Part shown: one piece after another, positions 24,131-34,790 of the stretch
How positions within the stretch are numbered: the stretch's first letter is position 1
How the letters are laid out: each line of letters opens with the position of its first letter
Source: Siphonodentalium dalli
Taxonomy: Eukaryota > Mollusca > Scaphopoda > Gadilida > Siphonodentaliidae
Length of the DNA: 64,000 nt
Assembly (NCBI GenBank): GCA_032622095.1
Contig: CP136069.1
Location: forward strand, 64,441,319 to 64,505,318
Reading direction: 5' to 3'
Position numbers and translations under genes: made by a program
The notes under the pieces: model-generated
The model's input: only the letters and a program-made list of their open reading frames with translations
What the model was told of the DNA's origin: nothing
Database searches by the model: none

Positions 24131-25220
24131 ATACAATACATCGCAAGATGAGACAAACACGGAATGATATGCATTATACACATACCTTATCAAGTTGAGG
24201 CGTTTGATAGTTACTTGAGTTGAAGAAATTACGTCATTGTATATGTTTGCTTCGCATAATATAGCTTCACAGTTATATACGATTATACGTATTGGGAGGT
24301 TTAGTGATTGTTAATAGCCATGTTCAGCCACACGTACATGTAACTTGTAACGTGTGTTGTCATTGCCAACGAAATTTTAATCACCTGACTCACATGACCA
24401 TTCCGCCTACACCGTCAAACAACCGTTTAGACGTTTTGTGTCAAATGTACAGAATTGCCAAATGTGTATCAGAGAGGTGTCCATACCTTATGTCAATCGA
24501 CGAACCTGTGCTTTGTGAACTTTAGTCTCGTACCTGGCTCAGACACTCCGCTCACTGTTCCGTCCAACCCCACGAAGTAACGTTGCGCCTTAGCGCAGTG
24601 GAGGCTGAGCGCTAGGAACGAGTCCAAATGAACTTTTGTTAAATTCTTCAGCAGCGGTGACCACGCCGTTACTTTTCCCAAAAGGGTTGTTGGTACGACT
24701 TCCTTTACATATCGTAGGTCGTCTGCACCCTGGAACCGGTGGAAGCCAAAGTTTGTTTGCATCTGGGTGCAGAAATGTTCTCCAATGCGAGCGCATAGCC
24801 TACTCTTCTTCGATACACATGGAGGGGATTTAACGTCCAATGGGCATGAACCACCCACGAGACGACACAGCCATTAAGGTGAGCTCGCGATATCGCCACA
24901 TCTAGTCATGGCTCAAAACCTGCAAGTTGAGCCAAGGGGTCGTGTTTGGAATGAACATCCAGCCACATGGGACGCGATGTTGCCCCAAGGGCTGCCAATT
25001 CCCTTTAATCATATAATAGACTATTTTTTTTACATCAACAATACTATGCAAACATTATATACACTGTCTGTCTGTGGCTCTCCTATCTGGGAGTCATCAT
25101 CCACGATTTTGCCCTATGGTGACCTTCCCACAGTATTTGGAGTTTTGATGCGTCACGACCTTCTTGGTCACAGCCATAAAATCCAACCTTGTCATCAGCC
25201 TTGCGATGCTCTTTAAATCT
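24131..25220. other. Unassigned segment with short open frames
   Basis: I recognise nothing here. Open frames of 60-120 codons exist on both strands (for example 24493-24858 minus and 24292-24525 plus) and overlap each other. A tRNA box-A-like TAGCGCAGTGG lies near 24593 but has no box B. Confidence 0.3.
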
Positions 25221-25222
25221 AT

Positions 25223-25543
25223 CTATCGTCCTTGAATCTCCATTGGAGTACCCATGGCGCCGTTTCTGGGTTGGACCATATTTTTTGGGTTTACCGTCGT
25301 GCTTTCTGGTTCATTTCCGTCTCCACCGCTTGCGGTGCCTATTCCACTTTGGAATATGATGAGGATCAGATGCCGTAATATCTCCAAGGTCTTGATCATT
25401 ACATGTCGAATTTCTCTGACCATGTATGTCTGTCAATGTGTCAGGAAGAATATATTTCTCCTGTGCATTTGGTTGCCCTTCAAGATAGGGTGGTTTTAGT
25501 TAAGCTCTTTGGAACTCATCCCCATTCCTTATGGTAGCAGAAA
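25223..25543 (-). other. Degenerate sequence downstream of the Gypsy-like remnant
   Basis: On the minus strand one frame has a basic KPKKYGPTQKRRHGYSNG stretch near 25270. It resembles basic tails of LTR-retrotransposon polyproteins, but several stops interrupt it. It may be the decayed end of the same element. No LTR was found. Confidence 0.25.
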
Positions 25544-26990
25544 CTACTGCTGTATTGCCATGTGATCATGGAGACCCATAACAGGTTCTGTAAGCTTTCT
25601 GAGCATTTGTGAATTTCCAGAACTTCCAGGAGTCACGTGGCATATTCTGCCGATATCTGTGTTCTCTCCCATAGCTGGTGCCTTATCTGTGCTGTTTATC
25701 GCGATATAAGTGGGCTCATGATCATCAGTTTCAACAGTTCCAATTCCTTCTGGGGAATTTGTGTTGATGTGCTCTGACAAGTGACGAGAAGATTCTATCT
25801 CTGACAGAGTTTCCGATGAGTCAGAAGATACAACTCGGTATGCCTTATTCGTTTCGTTGGACTCAATGATCTACAGCTCGTGCACGCGTGTGCTACATCA
25901 TTTATGTAACATATGGCATATGGGGCGTCCACAACAAAATGATGCTTTCTTATAACATTTAGGCAAGAACTCCGTCCAGGCTTATGTCAACCACTATCAT
26001 GCGCTGTTTGATAGTATCATCTTCGACCACCATTTCACATTCTGCTGCACCATGGTAATCTATTTTGATTCCATTTACTGTCTCCAAATGACCATATAGA
26101 TGGGTATCCATTTTGGGTTTATCTTCCGATAAGTAGTCACACAGTTTCTTCGAGAGCATGAAAACTGTTGCTCCAGTATCAATTAGAAACCGCACTGGCT
26201 GCCCATATAGATTGCAATCTAAATACAGGCCTCCTTCTTCAGAAGAGCTGTATCTAACAAACTCCTTGGAGTTACGATATCCACTTGTGTTCTGCTGGTC
26301 TCCCCTACCACGATAGGCATTAGGACACATGTCGCTTGGATTGTGAGCATTTCTGCATCTTGTGCATTCTTTGTATTCGTTTGTGTTATAATCAGGACTA
26401 TAATTATAATTATGTCTCCATTGTCTATCGCCACGACAGTCCCTCCAGGACTCATTTGTGTTACTCTTTTTCTCCTTGTTTTGGTTCTCCAAGTTTGTCA
26501 TGCTTAGCTTAATCTCCCCATTACTCATCTTCACATCAGTCAACATTTGTTTTATCTCCTTCATCTCAACAATGGACTGTGATGCCTGGGATGGTTGTGA
26601 GCTACCCTGAGTTTTCCCATTAGAACCAGTTTGGGGCTTCAGTTCATATATTATCTGTTTGAGTTCTTCAAACTCTATAGTTTTGCTTTGTGTTTGGTCT
26701 GCTTCATTTACTGCCATAGCATAATCTTTAGCCCTATGTTTTTAAGACTTGGAAAAAGCCTCTAATTCAACTGCATGTCTTACGCTCTCATGAGCCCGGT
26801 CGTGCTTGTTTTACCCTGAGCCGTATATCTGGATCACACAACCCACCAATGAATTGGTCCTTTGCCAAGGTGTCTCTAAATTCATGTGATGCAGTATGAT
26901 ATGCCATATTGGCCAGACGTCGGATGCTCAATCCCATTTCAGGTAGGCTCTCTCCTGCCATTTATCGTCGTTCACGCAATTGTACCATAT
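25544..26990 (-). pseudogene. Gypsy-like gag and aspartic protease remnant
   Basis: On the minus strand, the first part (26990-26740) reads like the end of a Gypsy capsid: LPEMGLSIRRLANMAYH, then FIGGLCDPDIRLRV, broken by stops. The open frame 26717-25959 then has a Gln/Ser-rich linker, a Cys/His knuckle CTRCRNAHNPSDMC (C-x2-C-x3-H-x5-C), and a retropepsin core with FLIDTGATVFML. The DTGA codons are at 26169-26180. After a stop, the same frame region continues as DGVL...NVIRKHHFVVDAPYA, which is the end of the protease fold. The piece down to 25544 is an open linker of unknown fit. RT, RNase H and integrase are not found next to it. The copy is internally deleted and dead. Confidence 0.7.
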
Positions 26991-27172
26991 AAAAGTCAGT
27001 CTGGTTTTATGAAAAATTGCTATTTTGCTGATTTTGACCGCTTAAACCTCTCAAAATAATCTTTTGCATTATTTCTATGTTTCACACCGGGTCATATCCG
27101 GTGCACAATGTCATAACCTTCAAAATGATGTATCACAAGCCCGTGTGTAGTGCCGATGGACTAAACTCCTAC
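26991..27172. repeat. Dispersed repeat, copy 2 (inverted relative to 22935-23085)
   Basis: Carries CACACCGGGTC, TGTCATAACCTTCAAAATGA and GATGGACTAAACT in the same order as the reverse complement of 22935-23085. It sits between the gag remnant and the DIRS-like fragment, so those two are not one element. Confidence 0.65.
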
Positions 27173-27329
27173 TTCTAGTGAGCTTTTTGAGTTTGTCCGT
27201 TCTACTAATAATATGGCATCGAGTTGACTCCATTCATTATAAAACATCATTGATACTCCATTGAAATTTGGCAGAAACAATCTAATTTAGATCAAATTTG
27301 ATTTCAGTTGGGATATCGACTTTCTTATT

Positions 27330-28520
27330 GGGTTTAGATGAATTAAAATGTTTTTAATTTATTAATCGGGAAACAAATATCCGTCCTGGTTTTACACAAT
27401 TCGATACAAAATTCAGCTTTCCCAAAAGACTTTGTAATTCCTGCTATAAAGCCTTCGGCTTGATTAACCATTCGTCTACTAACTGTAATATTTCATGGAG
27501 TCTTTCTTTTGTTATTGTTAGTGATTTCTGAACACTATCGAAATGTACCCCAAGAAATACCATTTTTTGTGGACGATGCACAAGCTTTTGATTTGGATTC
27601 CTCCAATCCACATTTCTCCATTATGTCACCCAACAATTGGAATGAGCTTTCCGCCTCATTAATTGTCTGTCCCGATGCCATATCATCCAGATAATTTATA
27701 ATTGTGATTCCATGCTTAAGTGCTATGAATGCAAATGCATTCGAAATTCTCTGAAAAATGTATGCACTTGATCTCAAACCCATCGTCAAGACATGATCAA
27801 AGTATAATTTTCCTTGGAATTGAGATGGATATCCCCTGGACAACAAGGTACTTGTCTGTATCCTTTACGTAAGTCCCTTTTCCACATTAACACAGTTCCA
27901 TTTCCTTGAGATTTGATTACTTATACTAGATCAGCAACCGTTGGAAACTTAATTGTGATGTTTGGGAATAAATGAGTTTACTGAGTTATTCGGAAGAAAA
28001 CTTAAATCCAAAATTATCCTCCGTTCAACCGAATCTCTCTTTGAAACCGTGTTGAGCGGAGATAACACCACCTTTGATTTTAATGGATTGTCAGCAAAGG
28101 GGCTTATCACTGCCTTATTTCTATCTCATTTTTCAGATAGTTCTCAATTTCTAACGTGTGTTCCCTCGCCCCTTTGTGGTTCATTGTGTGTTTAAATTGA
28201 ATTCAATCTATGTTCCCTTCCAAATTAATAGGAAATCCATACTTCAAGAATTTAAGTATTTCCCTATCATTGTAACCATATAAGAATTCCTGAATGAATT
28301 CTATATTTAACCTTGAATAAATTAGAATCTTACATCCAAGTGCATTACAACGGCCAGACTAAAAAACTTCATTGTGTACTTCAATTATTTTGTGAATCAA
28401 TCTATTATTTGTTTCTGCTCCCTTTGCATTAATATCCAATTAATAAATTTGATAATTTGGCTCATCATTATTGTCAATATTGCTACCAGATGGATTATCG
28501 CATTCCCGATTGTTGTCAGA
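27330..28520 (-). pseudogene. DIRS-like (tyrosine-recombinase retroelement) RT fragment
   Basis: On the minus strand the order is: HNEVF...SGRCNALGCKI near 28380, EILKFLKYGFPI near 28270, ERRIILDLSFLPNNSVNSFI near 28000, WKRDLRKGYRQVP near 27870, the open frame 27846-27535 with LTMGLRSSAYIFQRISNAF and the palm motif YLDD at 27682-27693, and then KMVFLGVHFDS...QELQSLLGKLNFVSNCVKPG around 27380-27560. These blocks and their order are typical of the RT/RNase H region of DIRS and Ngaro elements. Several stops and frame changes interrupt it. The tyrosine recombinase and methylase parts and the split repeats of such elements are not seen here. Confidence 0.75.
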
Positions 28521-29111
28521 AATTAGTGCGACTGCACCTATTCGATTCGCGAATTATGTATTGTGTACAAATGAACAATGACAGCGATTCGTTTTTCGCG
28601 GGAATTTTATAAACCAATCAAAAGCTGCCATTTGGTAGGCTAGTTCCAGTTAGTAACGAATTCCGAATTATTTAGCTAATTTACTGTAATATTTCGTTGT
28701 TATTTTCTCACAAATTAATGTGATCAAATCAATAAAGATTTTCTAAATTTAATAACTCTTTATTTCATCAAATCGTTCTATTTAAGCCTGCCGCACACGT
28801 CGCAACAATGTTGCACGTGGTGCAACATTGTTGGGACGTGTGCGGTGCCCCGTCTTTTGTTGGAGGCAACAAAATTTTGTTGCACAACAATTTTGCCATT
28901 GCGATCAAATTATTTTGATTGTGTTGCTTGTTGTAGCCAATGCGTGGACAGCGTTCTATTTTTAGTCTATGCCGTCCAGCGTCAAATCACATGACTCAAT
29001 GTGAAGAGAAAAATGGCGGCTTCCACTTCGATATTTATTAAAGTCGATATTCTGAACTAACATTGAAAACTGAAGCATGCTTTTCAAACAAAATAGACGC
29101 AGACATCGAGA
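28521..29111. other. AT-rich spacer with a hairpin
   Basis: No gene is seen. The segment holds the 26-bp-arm inverted repeat at 28791-28845 and a Gly/Cys-free open frame on the minus strand (28962-29195) that I consider chance. Confidence 0.4.
28791..28845. repeat. 26-bp inverted repeat with 3-base loop
   Basis: Left arm 28791-28816 (CCGCACACGTCGCAACAATG...) pairs with 28820-28845, with one mismatch and loop GTG. The core GCAACAATGTTGCAC repeats as smaller palindromes. It could be a MITE remnant or a cruciform-forming site. Confidence 0.8.
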
Positions 29112-30113
29112 AATGATATAGTATGACCGAGCGGAGTGGTTCCTGGGTTCGAAATGTGATTTGATTTTATTTACCAGCCGATGGAATTTGTGCACATCGC
29201 ATTCTGCATGAGAATGATTCTCAATCTCCTGTTCACAGGTTCAGACTTCAGTTCAGTTCTCCAGTACCGTACTGCATAATGTAGGTATTGGTGAATACAT
29301 TTTCTACCCAATGGTGTTCCACTTCCCATCTCTTGACAATATTGTAATTTGTACAAACTACACTGTCTACACTCTACAGCCTGTACAGATCTGAAAATTA
29401 AAATTGACTGAATCTGATTGAACCACCGGCACCGATTCGGCCATTGATCTATAATAGCCAAACTTGACTATAAATTATATGCCGGTTCCTACTTACACCT
29501 AGAATTGATGGATGTTTACCGTGAACATTTATAGTTAAATTATACCAATGGAGACAAAAACAAATATTTTAGAGAGCGAAACATCTGTTATGCAACCGTT
29601 ATGGCTGCGAAAGATCCATCAGTCGATTATTGGCCGATCGGGATATTGTCGATCAATATGCCCTGTCTCTGACTCATGCGAGTCATGTCCATATTGGAAC
29701 CACCATGCCCGGTTCTGTGGTTTTGGTGGGTCGGGGTTATGGAGTGGTATTCTCTGTGTGGAAGTCATGAATTATTCATGACTTCCACATATGGAAATGC
29801 TGCCCAAGAACGTTGACCTGAGCCCTATAGAGCCGGAGCTGGATGAATCTCTGAAACCATCGATCGGAGCTGGATGAATCAATATCGCCACGACTCAGTG
29901 ATCTCGCTTTAAAATTGGTGATTGACCCAGACCTGTACAATTTTCAAGATGTGGATGTGTCATTCCTTTTGATAGGGAGATAATTCACCAAGACATAGAA
30001 GTGAAAATAACAATATATTCAAAACAGAAGTTGGCTATAGCTCAAGCGGCTGGTAAATACAATTAAATCATATTTTGAATCTAATAACCTGTTCCGCTCG
30101 GTCATGTATCATT
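29112..30113. mobile_element. ~1-kb non-autonomous element with ~60-bp TIRs
   Basis: The left end (AATGATATAGTATGACCGAGCGG..., then TTATTTACCAGCCG near 29165) is matched by the reverse complement of the right end (TATTTACCAGCCG...ATGACCGAGCGG...AATGATA), allowing small gaps. The arms extend about 60 bp. The interior has no transposase-like frame. It holds a perfect 15-bp-arm palindrome (29757-29789) and a direct repeat CGGAGCTGGATGAATC near 29840 and 29870. The superfamily was not assigned because no clear target duplication is visible. Confidence 0.65.
29757..29789. repeat. Perfect palindrome, 15-bp arms
   Basis: TGTGGAAGTCATGAA, loop TTA, then its exact reverse complement. It lies inside the 1-kb TIR element, nearer its right side. 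Confidence 0.9.
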
Positions 30114-31019
30114 GGTCGAAGCCTGCACCAATTTCAAAAAAGTTAATATGAACAAAGGTTCGACATCCATGTCCACGACTACATGCTCCTTCCAAAATTC
30201 CCAATACTAATGAAAGGACATGAGATTTACTCATAAACAATTGTAAGAGGAACTCTGTCCAAATAAAACAAAAAACAAGGTCCATGTTTGGCGTACCTGT
30301 ATATTATGCCCCCCACCCACCATGATAACTCCATATAATTTAATAAAGGAGGTATACTAATAACTCCTGATACCCCCTCCCAAATAACACAGGAGGTACA
30401 AAATAACCAAAGTAGGAAGAAATGCAAATGTTGGTCTAAAACCACTAACTCCACATACATTAATGATTGAAAAATCAGAATCAATTTCAAACCATTGTTG
30501 GTGTGAAATTTCCATCTAATATTGTTTCCAACTGGTGAAAACTTTGGCCATAGTTGGCGGCGGTCTCATGTCCCCACATGCACCCATGTAAGTTCGGTAA
30601 CGTAATGTACACCACAGCCCCACGAACCAAGAAAAAATCTCCTGAAAACTTCATATGGGGTCTCAATGGTGGTGGGGTCATCCAATTTGCCACAAAACCA
30701 TAATAACATTTGTCACCACACATATGCATGCACTATGAAATTATAACATTTCCAAATTTCCAAATAACATGACCACTTTCTCATTATGCAGAAGGTCTTT
30801 ATGCATGAGACCAGCAACGTTGCTACAGGTCGGTGGGTGCCTAATCACACCCGACATCGGTAATACATGTCAACAGTTGGAAATTTCACAAAGCTATGAA
30901 TTGCCAAAATGGACTATAGGTTATTTACCTGAAGCAATTCACTTGAACCAGCATGACTAATATTGTTCTGATTCAGCTCAATCAACGCCGTCTAAACCAC
31001 CGCGGGCGTAATCTTTGCA
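30114..31019. other. Spacer without recognised gene
   Basis: Short frames exist (30487-30729 minus, 30227-30490 minus) but show no motif I can name. Codon choice and composition do not stand out. Confidence 0.35.
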
Positions 31020-31066
31020 GCAAGAAAATATCAGTGTGCAATTTAATTTACCTGATATTTTCTTGC
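31020..31066. repeat. Small fold-back element
   Basis: GCAAGAAAATATCAG (31020-31034) is exactly complementary to 31052-31066. Imperfect pairing continues outward through GGGCGTA (near 31005) and ACGCGCCC (near 31080), giving a fold-back of about 90 bp. Confidence 0.6.
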
Positions 31067-31086
31067 AGCTTAATGTGTACGCGCCC

Positions 31087-31500
31087 TTAATCGTACCCCA
31101 TAGTTGCTCGATTATGTCGCCCAAGACACAATCTAATCAACCTATTCTGAGAATTCTGTAATTTCCCTTTGGTTGTTATAGATAGTGCACTATACCAAAG
31201 GCAACAAGCATAATCAAAATAGCAATGAATCAAAGCGAGAACAAGTAATCTTTTTGTGAAGCTTGTTAAAAAGTCAGGTTTTCTATAAAGGAACTTAAGT
31301 CTTGAGCATGATTTAGATAATACTGTTTGAGCTAAGGCTTCTCCACTTAGATGTTGGTCCAAAACAACTACCAGATAAGTAACGTGTTAGAGGGGCTGAC
31401 ACTAGTCTGATTACATTTGATGTTAAGCTGATTGCAGCGTCGAGTTCTTGGTTGGGACCAAAACAGAATAGTTTCGGACTTACCAAATGTAGGGATGGGA
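31087..31500 (-). pseudogene. LINE fragment, region just C-terminal of RT
   Basis: The open frame 31362-31087 reads SCSRLKFLYRKPDFLTSF, LIHCYFDYACCLWY and LQNSQNRLIRLCLG. This block follows the RT domain in CR1/L2/Jockey-type LINEs. Upstream, with frame breaks, GKSETILF and LNIKCN (near 31480-31420) fit the preceding part. Neither RT catalytic motif nor endonuclease is present. This is a small dead fragment. Confidence 0.7.
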
Positions 31501-31862
31501 GGGTGTGGTGTGCATACTACATACTTTGTGTGGTGATAGGTTTGACGGTAGATTCTGAGCTCTCCGCTGGTTAAGTGGTCCTGCTAATGTGCTATTATGA
31601 TGGTGGGTCCTGCTGAATTTCTACGATGATCTTAGGGTAAACTGATGCTGTTAAGAAAAAGTAGCGTTATTTTTTCTAAAGTTGTCATTTTCGCGGTGTT
31701 TTGATAATCTGAACATATCCAGGAAAAGCTATTATGTGTATCAAACATTAAAACATATGGATGTTGCGAAATATTTAAATACTGGTTGTATTAGTTGTTG
31801 CACATCAACTATAATCAAAATAGCTATTCATGTCGTTTGAAAACCAAACCCCAGCGCAGTCA
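31501..31862. other. Spacer
   Basis: No gene or clear repeat was seen. GGTTAAGTGGTCCTGCTAAT near 31573 resembles, in inverse, AGCAGGACCACTTGACC near 32402. The two may be remnants of one dispersed element interrupted by the MITE between them. Confidence 0.3.
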
Positions 31863-32241
31863 TTAAAGACATATTATGGACTTGTTCAGGTGCGTGAAAC
31901 TGATTAATTAGTACTCAGGCGCGGTGCCAAACTGGGGGAATGTAACATTTTACTAAAACATCGTCGAAAATCTCATAGAAATCGACCATACCACCCCATA
32001 GAAAACATCGCGTTAACTGCCCTATATTGTAAATATTTAAATCTTGATTCGGGACGCAACTATCAGCGATAAAACTAACGCATATGATTTCTCCATCGAG
32101 AGTCATTGCATTTAAGTCATACATAAGAATGACGGTGTGTGTTGTAAATTTGGATTAATATTCGTAAAAATAACTACTTTGAGCAAGATTATTCTCCATT
32201 TCTATTTGATCACCATACCGGAGTGGTTCATATCACTTTAA
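31863..32241. mobile_element. TTAA-bounded MITE, copy 1
   Basis: Begins TTAAAGACATATTATGG and ends ATATCACTTTAA. A second copy in the same orientation lies at 57358-57739, with matching internal blocks such as GATTCGGGACGCAACTATC, GATTTCTCCATCGAGAGTCA and TTGAGCAAGATTATTCTC. The TTAA at both ends is the target choice of piggyBac-type elements. The terminal match is short. Confidence 0.7.
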
Positions 32242-33496
32242 TACATTTTTCAAAAATATATATATTCTTGAATGTTTCATACAATCATTGGCTTTTCTCA
32301 AATCGCTCGGATTTTTTTTTTGATTGATTGTTTATTTACTCAATGCCACAATTAAGTGGCGAATACAGAATACAGCAGGACCAGCAGCATCATAGCACAC
32401 TAGCAGGACCACTTGACCAGCGATGGTACCTCTTGTTCGGTCATAGTGCAGCACTCCATGTTTGAGAATGGGCTCGGGCAGCGTTATGACAAATGTTTGG
32501 AATCGTTCTATTTGTTTTTCACAACATCAACTAATGACAGTCTATTGAAAGAAACTGGGACAGATACAACTTAGACTATTGACATAGGCCCAACTAGCCT
32601 TGCACGAGGCAATGATATTCGCTGACAAAAATCGTTCTATCAAAGCGGTAATATTTATTGTTTATAGGATGGCCACCATTGGAGACTCGTAACAAAACGG
32701 TTTGCTAATAAATAACGTTACTTTTCTATATTTTGTCTAGAACCAATAACACAAAATCACACCCTACAATTTTTAACTGGCTGCAATTTCTCTTGTTGTA
32801 TCTTCGCGACAGGTTACATTCGGTAAAACCCCTGATTATGCAAAAAGTACATTCTCAGCTAAGTGGGCCCAATGGACATGATGTTTCACCGAAAAATCGA
32901 AGTTAACCATAAGAGCCAATTCGGTTAGTTTCTTGAAGTAGAGTATCCATATAATTGAAATCTGTATTGGCGCACGTTTTAACAAATTATCCCCTGACGT
33001 ACAACAGATGGAAATATGGGCCTCCAATTTCCCATGCGACAGAATACGTTACATACGTTACCACTGCCGACTAGGCTAACGTCATTATGTATAACACATC
33101 GAGATTGCATTCGAATTTGCAAAGTATTATAATAATCTGAAACTCGTTCAAGATCACAAAACTAGTGCTCTAATTCATTCTCTTCTCAATCCTTGGAAAT
33201 TAAGCAAACATGTATTGTGGCGGATCAACATGATATATGATTATATGTTATTATAAACTAATGTATTTGGAAGTATATTATATGCGATGGCTGTCTATTC
33301 AAATCAAGATTTTACTATTAGCATGCGTCTCGTTCACGGTGGTAACGTATTATGTCGCTCACAAGCAATACATTACACATAAAATACTCATTTGACATTA
33401 ACACAATCAATTTTATTCCATATCATGTCAAATGTACAAGCTTAATACTGTTAAATATGCACGCAATTAACAATTAAGCATGCAGTGACTGTGTAG
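32242..33496. other. AT-rich spacer
   Basis: No gene is supported. The longest frames are about 60 codons. A poly-T stretch near 32312, followed by GATTGATTGTTTATTTACT, could be an old retroposon tail. Confidence 0.35.
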
Positions 33497-33514
33497 TAGG
33501 TAGGTGCTACGGTG

Positions 33515-33805
33515 TCAGACCGGTTTTCCGAAGACCTATTACTACGAAGGCCCACAACTCCGAAGACCCGATTCTCCGAAGGCCCACAACTCCGAAGACC
33601 CGATTCTCCGACGGCCCATAACTCCGAAGACCCGATTCTCCGACGGCCCATAACTCCGAAGATCCGATTCTCCGAAAGCCCATAACTCCGAAGGGCCGAT
33701 TCTCCGAAGACCTATAACTCCGAAGACCTATAACTCCGAAGGCCCGATTCTCCGACGGCCCATAACTCCGAAGGTCCGATTCTCCGAAGGTCCGATTCTC
33801 CGAAG
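33515..33805. repeat. 16-bp minisatellite, left arm
   Basis: About 18 degenerate copies of a 16-bp unit (TCCGAAGACCCGATTC / TCCGAAGGCCCATAAC). Two variants alternate, giving a 32-bp superperiod in parts. Confidence 0.85.
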
Positions 33806-33843
33806 ATTTTGTTTTATCGGGGTATTATCGTTTACTAAATAGT

Positions 33844-34050
33844 GTACAGTCCAGTGGCGAAGCCAAGGGGTCCCAAAATTCCCACTGCCCCCATTAAACC
33901 TCTGCTTGCTATTTCAGACAATATGGGCCCCAACCAAAACATGTCCAATGTCATGTAAACGCCCGGAAATCGTTCATGGGGCATCAAAATATTCAAACTT
34001 TTCCTACTGCCCCCACCTAAATGGGAATCATGGCCCGCCACTGACTGTAC
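33844..34050. mobile_element. Short TIR element with CAGTGGCG ends (a)
   Basis: GTACAGTCCAGTGGCGAAGCCA at the left is complementary, with small differences, to TGGCCCGCCACTGACTGTAC at the right. CAGTGGCG-type ends are usual in hAT MITEs, but no 8-bp target duplication is clear. Confidence 0.55.
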
Positions 34051-34194
34051 ACCAGATACTATAAAGTTACGTTGGCCCATGAGATGCCAGAGTAAAATGT
34101 ACAGGGGTGAACGGGGAAGAACTTGTCGCCCCTGTGCATGTTAGGCTACTCTGACATTCTTGCAGCGTTTCGTTATAATATACCCGGTGCACAC

Positions 34195-34481
34195 CAGTGG
34201 CGGAGCCAGGGTTCCCATTTAAGGGTGCACATTAATTAGCATATGTGGGGGATATGTGGGGGATATATCATGCATATGATATGCCGAAAGCATATTACGA
34301 AGGCCTGATTTGGGGAGCGCATACATGGGAGGGGTCGCCCCCAATCGTTGGTCCGGGGGCTTCCCTGGGCAGGAACACTGTGAATATTTGAATGCCTAGG
34401 AGAGATTTCCTGACGTTTACATGACATTTGACATGTTTTTTGGGGGCGGTCTTCCCTAGTGCCCCATTGACCCCGCCACTG
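34195..34481. mobile_element. Short TIR element with CAGTGGCG ends (b)
   Basis: Starts CAGTGGCGGAGCCAGGG and ends CCCCGCCACTG, so the outer 10 bases are complementary. It shares the end sequence with the element at 33844-34050. Both are nested in the Foldback-type element. Confidence 0.55.
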
Positions 34482-34510
34482 GACTGGATTTAATAAGCGA
34501 TAAAACATGA

Positions 34511-34760
34511 TCTTCGGAGAATCGGACCTTCGGAGAATCGGACCTTCGGAGAATCGGCCCTTCGGAGTTATAGACCTTCGGAGTTATGGGCGTTCGGAGT
34601 TATAGGCCTTCGGAGTTATGGGCTTTCGGAGTTATGGGTCTTCGGAGTTATGGGATTTCGGAGAATCGGGACTTCGGAGTTATGGGCTTTCGGAGAATCG
34701 GGGCGTCGGAGAATCTGACCTTCGGAGAATCTGACCTTCGGAGTTATGGGTCTTCGGAAA
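34511..34760. repeat. 16-bp minisatellite, right arm
   Basis: CTTCGGAGAATCGGAC and CTTCGGAGTTATGGGC units, about 15 copies, are the reverse complement of the left arm at 33515-33805. Frames such as 34586-34813 are translations of this repeat. Confidence 0.85.
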
Positions 34761-34790
34761 AACGCTACGTAACCGGTGCTACTTATACGT

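Larger units (their letters stand above)
33497..34790. mobile_element. Foldback-type element with minisatellite arms
   Basis: Outer ends GTAGGTGCTACGG...GACCGGTTTTCCGAAG (33497-33530) and, inverted, CTTCGGAAAAACGC...CCGGTGCTAC (34753-34785) are complementary with gaps. Inside them lie arms built of a 16-bp unit, CTCCGAAGGCCCATAA/TCTCCGAAGACCCGAT on the left (33515-33805) and its reverse complement on the right (34511-34760). The middle 700 bases carry two nested short TIR elements. This is the architecture of Foldback elements. No transposase is present. Confidence 0.7.

Noticed and set aside
24590-24680. tRNA gene
   Set aside because: A box-A-like TAGCGCAGTGG is present but no box B or acceptor pairing follows.
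24493-24858. 121-codon minus frame as a host gene
   Set aside because: Equally long frames overlap it on the other strand and I see no domain, so support is too weak.
29122-29160. tRNA-like sequence (GAGCGGAGTGG and GGTTCGAAAT)
   Set aside because: The two boxes are only about 20 bases apart; the segment is the TIR of the 1-kb element.
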